Source: Macrophomina tecta (lineage: Eukaryota > Ascomycota > Dothideomycetes > Botryosphaeriales > Botryosphaeriaceae). From it: DNA of 64,000 nt. The stretch spans positions 930,001-994,000 of the forward strand of contig JAKSGN010000003.1 in assembly GCA_024180945.1 (NCBI GenBank), in the 5' to 3' direction. Both the position numbers and the translations under genes were made by a program. This document shows, piece after piece, positions 1-13,000 of this stretch (position 1 is the stretch's first letter; each line of letters begins with the position of its first letter). The notes below the pieces were generated by a model that saw nothing but the letters and a program-made list of their open reading frames with translations, did not search any database and was not told the DNA's origin.

Positions 1-3000
1 GATCCGAATCGGGACGGGCAGCGAGATGGAGGCTTCCCAGCTCGCTTTCGCCGTGTAACTTTGCTTCCGCCGTCAGATGGACGGTTGGCCCGCTCCGCTG
101 CATGATGGAGGATCCACAGCGGAGAGACCATTAGGGCACGCACCACGAGATCCGGGAGGGCGCTGCCGTACGACGAAGCAGAGGCACTGCAACGTGGTCA
201 GCTGCGCACAAGAGGCCCGGCAAATCGGAAACGCAATGTTACGCAAGATTAGGTCCGGCTGGCAGCACGCCATGTGCGTCTGTGTAGCTTTGCATGTCTG
301 GCGACGGAGCTCGATGAGGGTTGGCCATGAAGGCAGGGGGGGGGATCGACAGGGTCCCAGAGGTGGATGCACGGCTCCGCCGAGAAGCATGAGCGGCCAC
401 TGGAAGTGAGCTGCACCACACCACGCCGCAGATGTTGGAAAGCTGAAACGTCTCCAGGGCGCCAGATGTGCTGCTTTGGGCCGGTTCTCGAGATTCTCTA
501 TCGCCCGTAGACCTCACCAGTGACTCGTTGCCTCGACGAGCTCCAGCCCTATGTGCGAGCGAGGCGCTTGCGGATGATCTGGATGGGGCCCGCGATGATG
601 CTTACATTACGGCAAGTGGTTGTACAACGGCTCTGCCCGGCTCTCGTACTTGCTGAAGAATGCTGCGGGGACGCGAGTCAACGATGCCAATGCCGGGGGC
701 TTGCCCAGTGTTTTCGTGGTGATGTCGAGCATTGAGAGCTCCCCATGACTCCAGTAGCTCTAGGTAGAGCCGATATCCGGCCCACACGCTGCAAGAAGAT
801 GCTCCACCGGACCCGCGAGCGTCAATAACCTCACCACATTTGGCCGGGATGGACGCGTAATTGACACTCATGTCGGGCTCCGCGCTCTTACTCGACAGCG
901 GGGCTCGGGTGAATCTTCAAGACCGCTAAGTCCGGCATGCGGGCTCTTCTGCAGTGCATGTTCAGCAGAAACCCAGAGGGCGGGGCAGCGAAGCATATTC
1001 AAGAAGCCCCTGCACCGACTGCTCCTGCTCTGCGGGGCGTGCCCGAATGAGCGGGCCCAGAAGTGCGGCTGGACGAGGATTGAAGCTTTTGGCAAAGTCA
1101 CATGTTCGCGCAGATGCAGGCTGGTAGATGCCCGCGCTCCGGGGTTCCGGGAGGCGAGCCCAGGTGCTTGCTGAGCTTGCTGAGGCTCCTGCCGCACGCT
1201 CAGTAAGCGTATCTGAGAACCAACTGTGTGCCGTCGATGGCAGTAGATGCCGGCCACGGGGCCTGTGTGGTTGCGCGTACTAAGAGAGGCGTTTTCTTTT
1301 TCGCCGGAGCGGCTCGCCACTAGGGTGGTGTGGAGAGGCCGACGCGGGCATGGCAGTGTGTGCTGCTGCTGCTTGCTTGGCCTGAAGTCAAAATGACCAG
1401 GAGGTGGCCGGGGCTCGCGGCGGCGGCGGAGGGCGAGAGATGGCGGTGGAGATGGCAGCAGCGCCGTGGACTCACTGGTGCAGGTTGCATAACACCGGAG
1501 GCCTGCCCCCCTCCCAGGGCGCGTCGGTCTCTCCAGGGCGGTGGGTATCGATGTGGTAGTGGCTCTGGGCGCAAAGGCCACTCCTCGCGGGCGAGCAACG
1601 GGCAGAAGCCGGGTCGTGGGCGAGCGACGGGAGCTAACGAGTGTTGCAGGAGCGATGCCGCGAAGTTCGAATGGTGATGTCGACGTGAGGCTGGTCGGCC
1701 GAGTGGACCAGGCAGAGGCTGGCAGCCGAGCCGCCCGCGCGGCCACCCGACAGTCTCGGCGCTATTCAGCGAGGCCCTCTGGCCCCAATCCGTGCTTCGC
1801 TTTCCTCTTCCGGCACCACCTCCCTCCCCTCTGCCTCCCTTCCACTCACGCCTGTCCTGCGCATGGCACGCTCCTCGCCCTCGCCCCGACGGGACGCGCG
1901 CGCCCAGGATCTCTACCACCACGATTCAGGGCCCATCGACCTCGCGCGGATTGTTTGCCGGCACGACGAGCAAGGATGCGTCAGGACGCCTGGCCGCATC
2001 GCCGGGAGCATCGGCACGGCTGCCTGCTTGTCGGCTGCACGGGTACGTGGAGAATGATGGCCGCACGACAGAGGCACCGTTGCGTTAAACTTCACGCCTT
2101 CTCGCAACGACGGAGCCTTCTTGCGAGCAGTGCGGCTAGCCACAGTACTAAAACCGCTGGCGTGGTTCGGACTCCCCACTGCAGCGGCTTGCTCTTGCGG
2201 GAGTCCGTCCGCCCCGTCAAACCACGCACAGGCATCCCAAGTCCGCCCTGTCGCCTTGTCCACCGCTTCTTCTTCGCGCCGAACAGCATCAACCCGGCCG
2301 ACGGGCAATTGGCTCTGGTTCTCGACCCGCCCGCCCGCACGCTGCCACTCCAGGAAGAAGCAGAGGAGGGCAGAGCCGGAGCGCCTGGGATAGCAGAGGT
2401 GTCGGCGCCTGGTACCTTGCGCATCGACATGGGGCCCACCGACAGCGCTAGCCAGCACCTCCAACCGGGGGCGATGCGGTCCACCCAGCCGCGGGCACTG
2501 CAACATCTTCTTCCTCCAGCACAGCCTCCCTGCTGCTGCCGCGAGACACCAGAGTGTCGCGCATTTACACTGGTCCCGCTGCTACTTTGGAAGTCAACCC
2601 TCCTCTATCTATGTGTTGACAGCCTCCGCCGCCATACGTGATTCGTCTAATCAATTAGCCTTCCACCCGCTGCACGCCGCCGGCTCAACAATCCCCCTTC
2701 TAAGCGCTTGCTGCAGCCAATCCCCCGGGGGGGGCAATCCTGCCATAGAGATCCACTTTCCCGTGTAAGCCATCGCGAAGAGGGGATAAATAAAAATGGG
2801 TTGCGGCGGGGTGCTGACTGTGGATAAGCATCGCTCAGCAGATGCGGTATAGGACTAGCGCCGCGCCCCGTGTCTCCACCACGCCCCACGATCAGTGCCC
2901 CCGAGATTCATGCCGCACTCCACCTGCAGCAACTCTCTGGACGAGAAGGAAAAAACTCCACGGCGCGGTGAAGGCTCCGGGTAGCTATCTGCCCGGCCCA

Positions 3001-3225
3001 CCGCGTTTCGAAATCAGGCCACCAGGGTCCTTTACTCCCCCATCTGCGGCTGGCTCGACGGGGAGATCGGAGATCGCAAGCGTATGCAAGATACATTGCC
3101 GCCCGCCCCCGTGATGTAGTACTCGTGGTAGATCTGCGGCATATCGATGGCGGCCTACCCGCGATTTTGCTTTTTGTTTTCTTTTTTTTTTTTATTAAAT
3201 TAATCGATGACCTATTTGCCCTCCT

Positions 3226-3244
3226 GCCCTCCCTCCCTCCCTCC
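3226..3244. repeat. short CCCT tandem repeat
   Basis: A run of CCCT/CCTC units ends just before an ordinary stretch and follows a T-rich tract at 3181-3193. It is a simple-sequence repeat with no sign of telomeric TTAGGG units. Confidence 0.6.
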
Positions 3245-6200
3245 TTCTGAAATCCATCTGTCCCGGAAAAGGCCCCGCGTGTACGGTTGCTAGGCACTGG
3301 GCACGTTTTGGGACATGGTTGATGATGCCTGACGTCATGCCCTCGCTGTCATGTTTCTCGCTTCAGCCGCGCATCTCTTTAATTTGAGACGGTTTTTCCG
3401 GATGCACTGCATTGACCATTGCCCCAAAACAAGACAGTCACGATAACGTGCCTGCCAGGCACTCTCCTCGAAAAGGTTAAGGCGAGCGAGGAAACACGAA
3501 TACGGCATGCCTTCTGGCCAGCCATGGAGACCATCTAATCCCTCGTCAGTCTGCCAATGCCACTAGCAAACTGCTCGCGGAGGGAACAAGCTTGTAACCT
3601 GTATTCAACGTAGCCGGCGCCGAGGGATTTGTGGCGCCATTTTCCACCGCAGAACATGCCCCCTCAACCCATTATCATTTTGTATCCAGCCGCCGCACCT
3701 CCTCGTACTTATTCCACCTGTCTCGCCGGGTTGACGTGCAGTAAATAGGACTAAAGCGACAAGGTTGGGAAGCGTTAGTCTATTTTTTTTTTTTTCTTTT
3801 TATCGTGTCGGTAGCCGTGCGTTCGGAATCCAAGCTTAAAAAACAACTCCCTCTCGGATGGGTAGACGCTACCTGCTAGAGACCACTGGGTAAAGTTTGT
3901 TCGTTGCCGTAAGGTTGTTGCTCTCATACTGACTACCTCCTCCGCTCGCGGCGTCTCAGAGAAGATCTTTCTCGAAATCTTAAGTCCCGTCACTCCGTCT
4001 CCCCCCACCCCCCCCGCCCCCGCCCCCGGCACGTAGCAGTGCAGGTTCAAACAGTAAGGACTCTACAATGGCTTCCTTTATTCTACTCACCCTCTGGAAG
4101 CACAGTCGCGAGTCGACGTCACCTAAAAGTGTGTTGTGAAACGCGACATGCTGTGCCGCCGGTATCTGGCACATCCTGGCCAGTGGTTCGGTCCCACATG
4201 ATGCTGTCAACGTACGGATGGAAGATTCTTATTTTATTTTTTATTTTATTTTTTTACATACTCGCTTATATGCGCAAACGACACACGAGATGAGGCTTTC
4301 GAGGGCTGGCCTCATGATGCCAAGACTTTCGGGGCTTCCAAATACAGCATATCATACAAGGTTCGACCAAAGACCGAGCCGGTTGGGCTGATACGAAGCC
4401 GGTGTCGAAATATCGCAACCCACCATTCCCGCAGGGAAACGGCGCCAGGAGCTTTCATCCGGGGAAAAAGTGTATCTGTTAAAATAGGTCACGTCCGAGT
4501 CAGGCTGAATACATCAGCTGTCCACGGTGGTAGCAGGGTGCCATCGCTTTTGACATCAGCCTTGTGCGTGGAAGGGGGAGGGGGAACGACGACGCGGTCA
4601 CGCCAGTTCCGTGCGTTGCCTACCCGCCTAGTGCCGGTGATCTCTTAGTCGCTTTGTGGAGAATATTTGCTTTCTGCGAATAACAATGATCGATTTCGGG
4701 CGTCTTGAGGGGATTCCGCTCAGTGGGAGCGAGTCCCTTCTACATCTCCCACCTGATTGGTGGCCAGCTCCGGGCACTGCCAGTTGATGAATCAGCGTTC
4801 AATCATACTGCCTAGGAGGATTCGTTAGCTAATCAATCGAAACTCAACAGCGGCCCACCTGGACAGCAGAGATTAGCCCCGGAGTCACCATTCTTCATGG
4901 CACCGTCAGCCGTCGCGCGAGGGATGTCAATGATGAAGCAACTTGTACTTGCCGTATAATGAGCAGATATACATTAAGTTGCTTCAGTGAGCTGTTGATA
5001 GTAATCGATCGGGAGGCTAGAGCCGTTCGTAGTAAGTGCTTGCTTTGCCCTTACAAATGGCGCTTGTAGTGCTACTACAGCAATCCGTATCGAGTAACAC
5101 CTTTCAATCTAGTGGAGGTTCAGTAAGGCAGCGGGCATCACAATCAGTGGCTTCCGTCACCAACCAATGGCGGTAGCAGGCAGCATGATTACCTGCTTCG
5201 GCGTCGGTCAAGTTTCCCTTTTCCCTTGCACTTACAGCTCTTCCTGCTTCATCATCCGATAATGCTTGGCGCTTCAGTATACGCGTCTCTATTGTATCGA
5301 ACGATCATATGCAGCGAGGGACTCAACGAAAGGGGGTGTTCCGTGTCTGAGGTGAATGCAAGTTCGACACGATAGGTAGAGACGGAAATCAACAACACAT
5401 CCCTCTACTGGCAGTGGTCGTGCTTGCGGAGACCTTGCGGCAGGCTTCGGAAACAGCGTCATCCTGTTTTTCTCGAGCTTCATCCAATCTGACGAGCTCC
5501 GTTATCTTGACGTGGCCCAACAGGGAGCTCCAACCCTCAGCAGACATGGCGCAGATTACATGGTCTACCTGCATCAGCAGAAAACTGTGATGATACTATG
5601 ATGTAGCCGGCAGCGGAGGACAGGATCGAGCCGATAATTTGGGAAGGGACTGAGGACTCCATTGGAAGATGACAAGATACAACCTCCAAGAAGTGCGAGT
5701 TTTGTCCGTAAGAAGGACGAATCTCCATGGTTAACACCCCTGCTTGGACTTTAGTCTGATCTGAGAGATGAAGTGCCGGGCTATTCAAGAAAAGCAACCA
5801 ACCCCCCTTCCCTGGCATGCTATTGTTGAGGTTGCACGATTGTTGGATTTTCATCATCCATACACAGCATTTCCCTTGAGTGAATTGTGCCGGGGCCCTG
5901 GGTCGTACAGAAGAGAAAAAAAATTTTTTGAGGACACATGTTCGTACAGTAAGAGATCGAGGGCAAGTTTTCTTGCACGTCTGACGTACCTCAACGGACA
6001 CTAAGGTACCGTGGTCTGGAACGTCAACCGAGCGAGAAAGAGAGTTACTTCTCTTGCCACCTCATACATTGAGTATCCAAGTTTAGGGGCTGATGGGAGA
6101 TATGCATGGAGAACAGAAGGAATCGTTTGGATGTAGACAACATCAATTTCTTTGAACATTCTCATCCTAGCGATTGCTCTTAACCCCAATCAGTGGTGAT

Positions 6201-8131
6201 GTGACTGCCATGTGGCAGGAGGAGAGGGGAAGGTCTTTACAAATTCGATATTTAAGAAGCTGTAGAGAACTCCGAGTAGCAGCACAGTTCGTTGATTCTG
6301 CCGCATGGCCCGGTATGAGTCAAAAGCGGATTGGACTGAAAATCAGTTAATCCTTGCTAGTGAGGCAGACGTAATCCATCTTCACCTAAAGTATAATCAG
6401 CACTTCCAGTCCACTGACTTAAGAAAAAAAATACTCAAATGCTCTAGAGTGATATCACTGCATAGAGTTCTGATGGGCTGGGTGTGCTGGCCAAGTCGGA
6501 GAGGTCTTGGTGGTTTGTGTGGCGGAAGCGGAAGATGTTGACTGGCGGAGTTCTCCAACACCCCATTAAGCCCGTCAGCCCACGGCTATGCAAGTGCGGG
6601 GCCCCTGTGATCAGAGGTCTTTATCTGCGGGTACGGAATAGTTCCTGGCTGCCTGCGTCAATGGGGCCGGCGAGTGTCCGAGACAACAAAGCCGTTGGAA
6701 AGCCTTGCTGCAGGGCGATCCTGTGGGGTGGCGTTCTGGCAATCACTGTAGGCAGGCACAGTAACTAAGGTAGTCAGCTTCCGGGATCGTGGCCTTGGAC
6801 GCCGTCGGGCTGCTGTGGGTAAGCTGATCTAGAGCTGAATCCCGGACATAAATGCGTTGTAATTTTGAGGTGAGCATAGAGGTTAGCCCAGTCACCCAGC
6901 CCTTGCATTGTTGGCAGTGGGGCATGCCAGGGCCAATATGCCATTAGGCGGATGCGAAAGCGAATGCTGTGAAATACATTTAGTGCCGTGCGACGGAGCT
7001 GCAGGCCGAGGGATAGGCTTCCTTAGTACTTCGCATGTGCTCAGTAGCATTTGCCGGCAGATGGATCAGCGCGGCTTCGACGTCGATTGATGCGCGGATC
7101 CCGGCTGCTGTGCTCGACGACCAGATTCTTTCAAAAGTGATAGCATGCACCCACGGAAAATTTCCCCAAAATGGCAATACAGTGGTAAGACATGTCCAGC
7201 ATCTCTCGGAGACGTATCAGGTCTCCGGACCGTGGTCCTGCGCAGTTGTGTCACGCTCGGGCACGTGGAAAAGTCAACCGACAGGCCAGACGCAGGTGCC
7301 ATCTGTTGTGCACTTCGAAAGGTCTTGTCGTCAGTACAGACAAGAGGTTGCCGAGGCGTGTGCACCTCTCCACGGCTGGTTCAAAGATGCTGCATGTACT
7401 CTGCGGACATCCGAAGCACTGGCTGCAGCACTCACCCGGGGCAGCTGAAGTGGCAGAACAGAGGCGGAGCTGAGAGGGGTTCTTCAGACTGGCACCGAGT
7501 CGGAATAAGGGTCCAATGAACAATACTAGAAGCACATTTTCTGGCAACTGCACACTTTCAATGGATGGGATACGGGGCTTGGGCTGTGCACGCTCCGGTC
7601 AACAATGGCCGGATGGTGCCGTCGGACACGTGAAGGACGGTGAATGCCTAGGCCAGCAGATGGAAGTAGACACTCGGCGCCCGGCCAGGGATTCGGAACA
7701 GCGGTAACGGTGGCCAACAGGCGGGCGGGCGGGCTGAAGGTGGGGGCGGCAATTGGAAAGCAAAGGCATTCAGACAAGAGAGACAGGCGACAGCAGAGCG
7801 GATTTCGTCCGATAAAGGCGCGGATGGGTGAAAGGTCCGAGAGGGCCAGCGAGGCCCGAGTGGGGTGGAGTGGAGGCTCACAACCTTAACGGATGGCTGG
7901 CGCCTACCGTGCATGTGGTCAGCGTGGTGCAGGCGGAGAGGGCGATCCGTCAGCGCACAGAGAGCAAGCAGCAATCTTCAAGAGCGAGGTGACGTCCGCG
8001 GCGGTGACACGGTTGACGGGGGCGCACGAGGATGGAGGTGAGGGCTGGCGCTGGGCGGGCGCGGGCGCGGGTGGAGTGTGGATGGCGCAGCAAAACGGGC
8101 TAAGCGAGGGCGGAGCGAGGTGTCAAGAGAG

Positions 8132-8161
8132 GTGAGAGTGAGTGAGAGTGAGTGAGAGAGT
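8132..8161. repeat. GTGAGA/GTGA simple repeat
   Basis: Three imperfect copies of a GTGAGAGTGA unit lie inside the gene-free GC-rich part of the left flank. No function is evident. Confidence 0.6.
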
Positions 8162-10010
8162 GGAGGATGTCGGACAATGGGGTGCCGTCTGCTCGCTTGG
8201 CCTGCCGCTTTGGGACAGCGCAGGACAACACCGCAGCGATCGCCCGCCCACGCCTGCCTCAACCTCGACTGCCTCTCTCGCCGCCGTGCCTCGAAACGGC
8301 CAGCATGTGGCGACGAAACACCGGCATCCGCGCCCGCGCGCCGCTGGCCCCGTTGCGACTTCTCCGGCCGTGGGGTCGCCAGCTGGACCCTTCGTATTCG
8401 CCGTGCGGCCTAGAAACGGCTCTCCGTCTGCAGAGCCCTGCCCCCCCTTCGAGCGAGCGAGTCGGCTTGCTTAGCACCTCGCCCCAAATAGCTTCAGCTT
8501 CTGACTCTACCCGCCAGCGCAACCGTTTCAGAGCGCGCGCTGTGTATCACTGCTGATTGCGGATTGGGGGCTAGGGCACTGCGCCCACGACACCGCGCCC
8601 GCCCGCATGCTGGACGACCGCCTATCGCGACTGCGTGCTGCCCGCGTTTATATGCTACCGCATCGATCGCCAGCCCGCGGCCGGAGTCCGGCTCGCCATC
8701 GCCATGTTGATCTGGGACGTTGTGATCTACCCCAATGCCCGGAGGATTGCCCGCCAGGGGTCGGCGCCTGAGGAGGTGCCAGAAATGCAGTCCGGGGTGG
8801 CTATGACGAGGTGAGCAGCTGTGCAGCCGCCGCCAGTGTCTCGCTTAGTCTAAGGCCTCTCCCCTCGCTCCGTAGCAGGCGCCGCCAGCCCAGCCTTCCG
8901 ATCACCCATGCCCTATGTCTATTCGGGCACCTCACCTCACCCATTCGGCTTGGATCCGTGCTGGCCGTCAGCCTGCGGCTCTTGGGCGCTCGAGCTAGCT
9001 GCCTGCCTGCTACGCCGCTCCAGACGTCCGCGATACGGCCTCGATGGCAAGGCCGCCTATGGCTGTCGCCGTGTGGGCTGCTGCAAGCTTTCCCGGCCGT
9101 TCGGGTGGACTGCGTCTTCCCGGCTGCGGTGCCGGGCATGCCTGCCGCCGCTGCTGCATAGCGGACAGAGACATGGACTATTCAATCGTCATGCGCGGCA
9201 GCAATCTGATGCTGCTCTGCTACCGCTCGCTGCCGCTGGCTGTCAGCCGTTGACGTCGCCCGCACTCTGGTACTTGCACGTGTAACGGCGTGGCCAGCCG
9301 GGTACTTTGCACGAAAACGCCGTACATTGATGCTCGCCGAGCCCATGGGCCGCTGGACGGAGTTTGATCTTGGATTTACCATGCACCCAATGCCTGCAAG
9401 AGCTAGGATAGAGCTGCAACCGAACACCTCTGTCTGTTTTGGAACGCTGGCTGACGGCACAGACGGTGGGACGTCGTTAGGACCCGGAGGGAGGAGAGCC
9501 GTACCCCCTGTCAATGTCCGAGAGGTCGTGACGGCACCTTCACCTCCAGCCTCTACCAGTCTGATCTCAGGATGCTAACAATAGTGACATTGCTTACCAG
9601 CAATGCACGCCACCATCCTAGTTTCGCACCAACCAGGAGGATGCTGCCGCAGGCCTACCGTTCCTCACGTCAAGGACCTGACTGTGCGTCTCCGGCATGC
9701 TTGATGCCACTGGCCGCCGGACGGACTAGCCCGTGTCATCGCCACAGACCACAATCCAAGCTCACTTTCTTACTGATCAAGATTTGTATCGACCCGCCTA
9801 CCAATATTAAAGCCAAGCTCTCCCGATGCACCATACTTAAGAACATGCTCCAGCGCCCTCGAGTGGATCAATCCATAGACAACCTCCCCTTTACTGTTCT
9901 CGATCCGTCCCTAATACCCTTCGCTTTAGAGGATCGGTTCTTTTCTTCTGATGACTGACTGATCACACAATCCTCTTCGACTGCCCAAACATACTCGCCA
10001 GGGCCTGACC

Positions 10011-10016
10011 TATAAA
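10011..10016 (+). promoter_or_regulatory. TATA-like box of the polyketide synthase gene
   Basis: TATAAA lies 75 bases upstream of the synthase ATG, in a pyrimidine-rich leader typical of fungal core promoters. The assignment rests on sequence and position only; the transcription start is not known. Confidence 0.5.
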
Positions 10017-10090
10017 CGCCGTCGAGACCTCATAACTGGACAATCTCCCTAGACCTTCCTCATTCTAATCCTAATTCCAGGTCTACAACA

Positions 10091-13000
10091 ATGAACATCC
10101 TTATCTTCGGCGACCAGACGGCCGACCAGTACCCGCTGCTGAAAAAGGCTGTCCTCCGAAAAGACAATGCTTTGCTTTCTACCTTCCTGGAACGCGCGAG
10201 CGTAACTCTCAGAAATGAGATCAAGCGCCTGCCCCTATCTCAACGGGAAAGCATACCAGATTTCCTCTCGATCTCCTCCTTGATCGAGGCCTATTACGAG
10301 AAGGGCTTGAGAATCCCCCAGATCGAGAGCTCTCTCGTGGCCATCTCACAGCTGTCTCACTTCATAGGGTAAGAGAACCAAAGCTGAAATTCCCGGGTCT
10401 TTGCTGATTAGACAGGTACTTTAACGAACACCCCGCGGAGCTTCCTGCCTTGTCCAACACTCGAACTCTTGGTCTGTGCACCGGTCTTCTTGCTGCTGCC
10501 GCCGTTGCATCGGCAAAGTCACTCAGTGACCTCCTGGCTCTCGGCATCGAAGCCGTCCGCATCGCCTTCAGAACCGGGGCCGCGGTCGCAAATGTCAAAG
10601 ATGTTTTGGAGCACGTCGAGGAGGAGCCGCAGAGTTGGTCTACTATTGTGGCGGGTATCTCTGAGGAATCGGCGAAGGTAGCTCTTGCCGACTTCCACCA
10701 AGAGAAGGGCATCGCACTTTCAAATCAGGCATGGGTCAGCGCCGTTAGTGTGATGGCCATCACCATAAGCGGACCCCCGGCAACTACCAGGCGTTTCTTC
10801 GCAGAGTGCGAGACTGTGAAGAACAACACTCGCGTCCCCATCCCCGTCTACGCGCCATACCATGCGGCCCATCTCCACAGCCAGGCCGACATCGACAACA
10901 TCCTGGATTTCGAGGCGCGCGAGCTACTTTCGCAATACCGCCCCGGCTGCCTCATCCACTCATCAGTGACTGGGCAGTGCCACACTGCCACGAACACGCT
11001 CGAACTTTTCGAGCTCGCGCTGCGCGAGATCCTGCAGGAACCCGTGAGATGGGACCGGTTGCTGGAGGAGGTTGTGTCGCAAGTGACTGCGTTCAGCAAA
11101 TCAGAGTGCTCGGTCATGGCGGTAGGTGTGACGAACATCGCCAACAGCCTGATTTCAGCCCTTAGGGCTGGTGGCCAGACCGCCATCACCGGCCGCGACC
11201 ACTCGTCCTGGGCGCGGCCCGTCGAGACTGGCACAGGCCGGACGCAAAACGACAAGATTGCCATTGTCGGCATGTCCGGCAGGTTTCCCGGTGCTGCCAC
11301 TGCTGAGAAGCTTTGGGAGCTCCTCGAGGCTGGCCTGGACGTCCATCGCGAGGTTCCATCTGACCGTTTCGATGCCCAGGCTCACTGCGACCCCTCGGGC
11401 AAGGGCAAGAACAAGAGCCATACGCCCTATGGTTGCTTCATTGACGAGCCAGGCTTGTTCGACCCCCGCTTCTTCAACATGTCTCCGCGTGAAGCTGCCC
11501 AGACCGATCCCATGGGCCGTTTGGCGCTGACTACTGCGTACGAGGCGCTGGAAATGTCGGGTTATGTACCCAACCGTACTCCCTCCACCAAGCTCCACCG
11601 TATCGGTACGTTCTATGGTCAGACTTCTGACGACTGGCGTGAGATCAACGCGGCCGAGAATGTGGACACCTACTTCATCACCGGTGGTGTCCGTGCGTTC
11701 GCTCCCGGACGCATTAACTATTATTTCAAGTTCTCGGGCCCGTCTTACAGCATTGACACCGCCTGCTCGTCCAGTTTGGCTGCCATCCAGCTGGCATGCA
11801 CGTCACTGTGGGCAGGTGACTGCGACACGGCATGCGCCGGTGGCTTGAACGTGCTCACCAACCCCGACATCTTCGCTGGTCTCAGTAAGGGCCAATTCCT
11901 CTCCAAGACTGGATCCTGCAAGACCTACGACAACGATGCGGACGGGTACTGTCGCGGTGACGGCTGCGGCACCGTGATCCTCAAGCGCTACGAGGATGCC
12001 ATTGCCGACAAGGACAACATCCTTGGGTGCATCTTAGGCGCAGCCACCAACCACTCTGCCGAGGCGGTCTCCATTACTCACCCCCACGCTGGTGCTCAGG
12101 AGTTCCTCTACAAGAAGGTCCTCGCCAATGCTGGCGTCGATGCGCACGATGTCAGCTACGTCGAGATGCACGGTACTGGTACTCAGGCTGGAGATGGAAT
12201 TGAGATGACTTCGGTCACCAACGTCTTCGCTCCTCGCCACCGCCAGCGCAAGCCCGAGGAGACGCTCCACCTCGGTGCTGTCAAGGCGAACATTGGTCAC
12301 GGAGAGGCAGCTTCAGGTATCAACTCCTTGATCAAGGTGATGATGATGATGCAGAAGAACGCGATCCCCGCCAATGTCGGCATCAAGGGCGTCATGAACA
12401 AGACTTTCCCCAAGGACCTACTCCAGCGAAACGTCCACATTGAGCAGAAGCAGGTTGCCTGGCCGAGAAAGGGCGCAGAGCCTCGAAGGGTGTTCCTGAA
12501 CAACTTCAGCGCTGCTGGTGGCAACACTGCGATCATTCTTGAGGACGGCCCTCTGAGAGAAGCACCTGCTGTTCAGGACCCTCGTGGCTCGCAGATTGTC
12601 ACTGTCTCCGCTCGTTCCATTGCCTCGCTAAAGAGGAACATTCAAAATCTCATAGACTTCCTCGGCGAGAACCCTGAAGCAACCCTGCCAAGCCTGTCCT
12701 ATACTACCACTGCCCGTCGCATCCAGCACAACTACCGTGTGGCTGTCTCCGTCTCGGAAATTTCCAAGCTGAAGGATGCCCTCAAAGCTCAATTGAAGGA
12801 CTCCTACAGCCCCATCTCCATGGTGGCCACAAAAACGGCTTTCGCCTTCACTGGCCAGGGCTCGCAGTATACTGCGCTGGGACAGAAGCTATACCAAGAC
12901 CTGCCGTCTTTCAAGGCTGATATTGACCGGCTAGACAACCTTGCGCGCATCCAGGGACTGCCTTCGTTCATTCCTCTGCTGGATGGTACTGACGTCGCGA

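Larger units (their letters stand above)
1..10090. other. 10 kb without a supportable gene
   Basis: Open frames here are GC-rich, overlap on both strands, are rich in Arg/Pro/Ser/Ala, and match no family I know. The longest is 366 codons at 1541-2641. Composition changes along the stretch: about 1.3-2.7 kb and 7.6-9.6 kb are GC-rich, while 4.7-7.0 kb is more AT-rich. Short T runs lie near 3181 and 3783. The last few hundred bases must contain the promoter and leader of the polyketide synthase gene. A non-coding RNA or a many-exon, fast-evolving gene cannot be excluded by eye. Confidence 0.55.

Noticed and set aside
868..1746. 292-codon minus-strand open frame
   Set aside because: Same GC-driven pattern, with no motif and no good start context.
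1541..2641. 366-codon plus-strand open frame
   Set aside because: Arg/Pro/Ala/Ser-rich low-complexity translation in GC-rich DNA, with long frames on both strands over the same bases and no family resemblance.
4036..4060. B-box-like string (GGTTCAAAC) near 4042
   Set aside because: No A box or tRNA fold around it.
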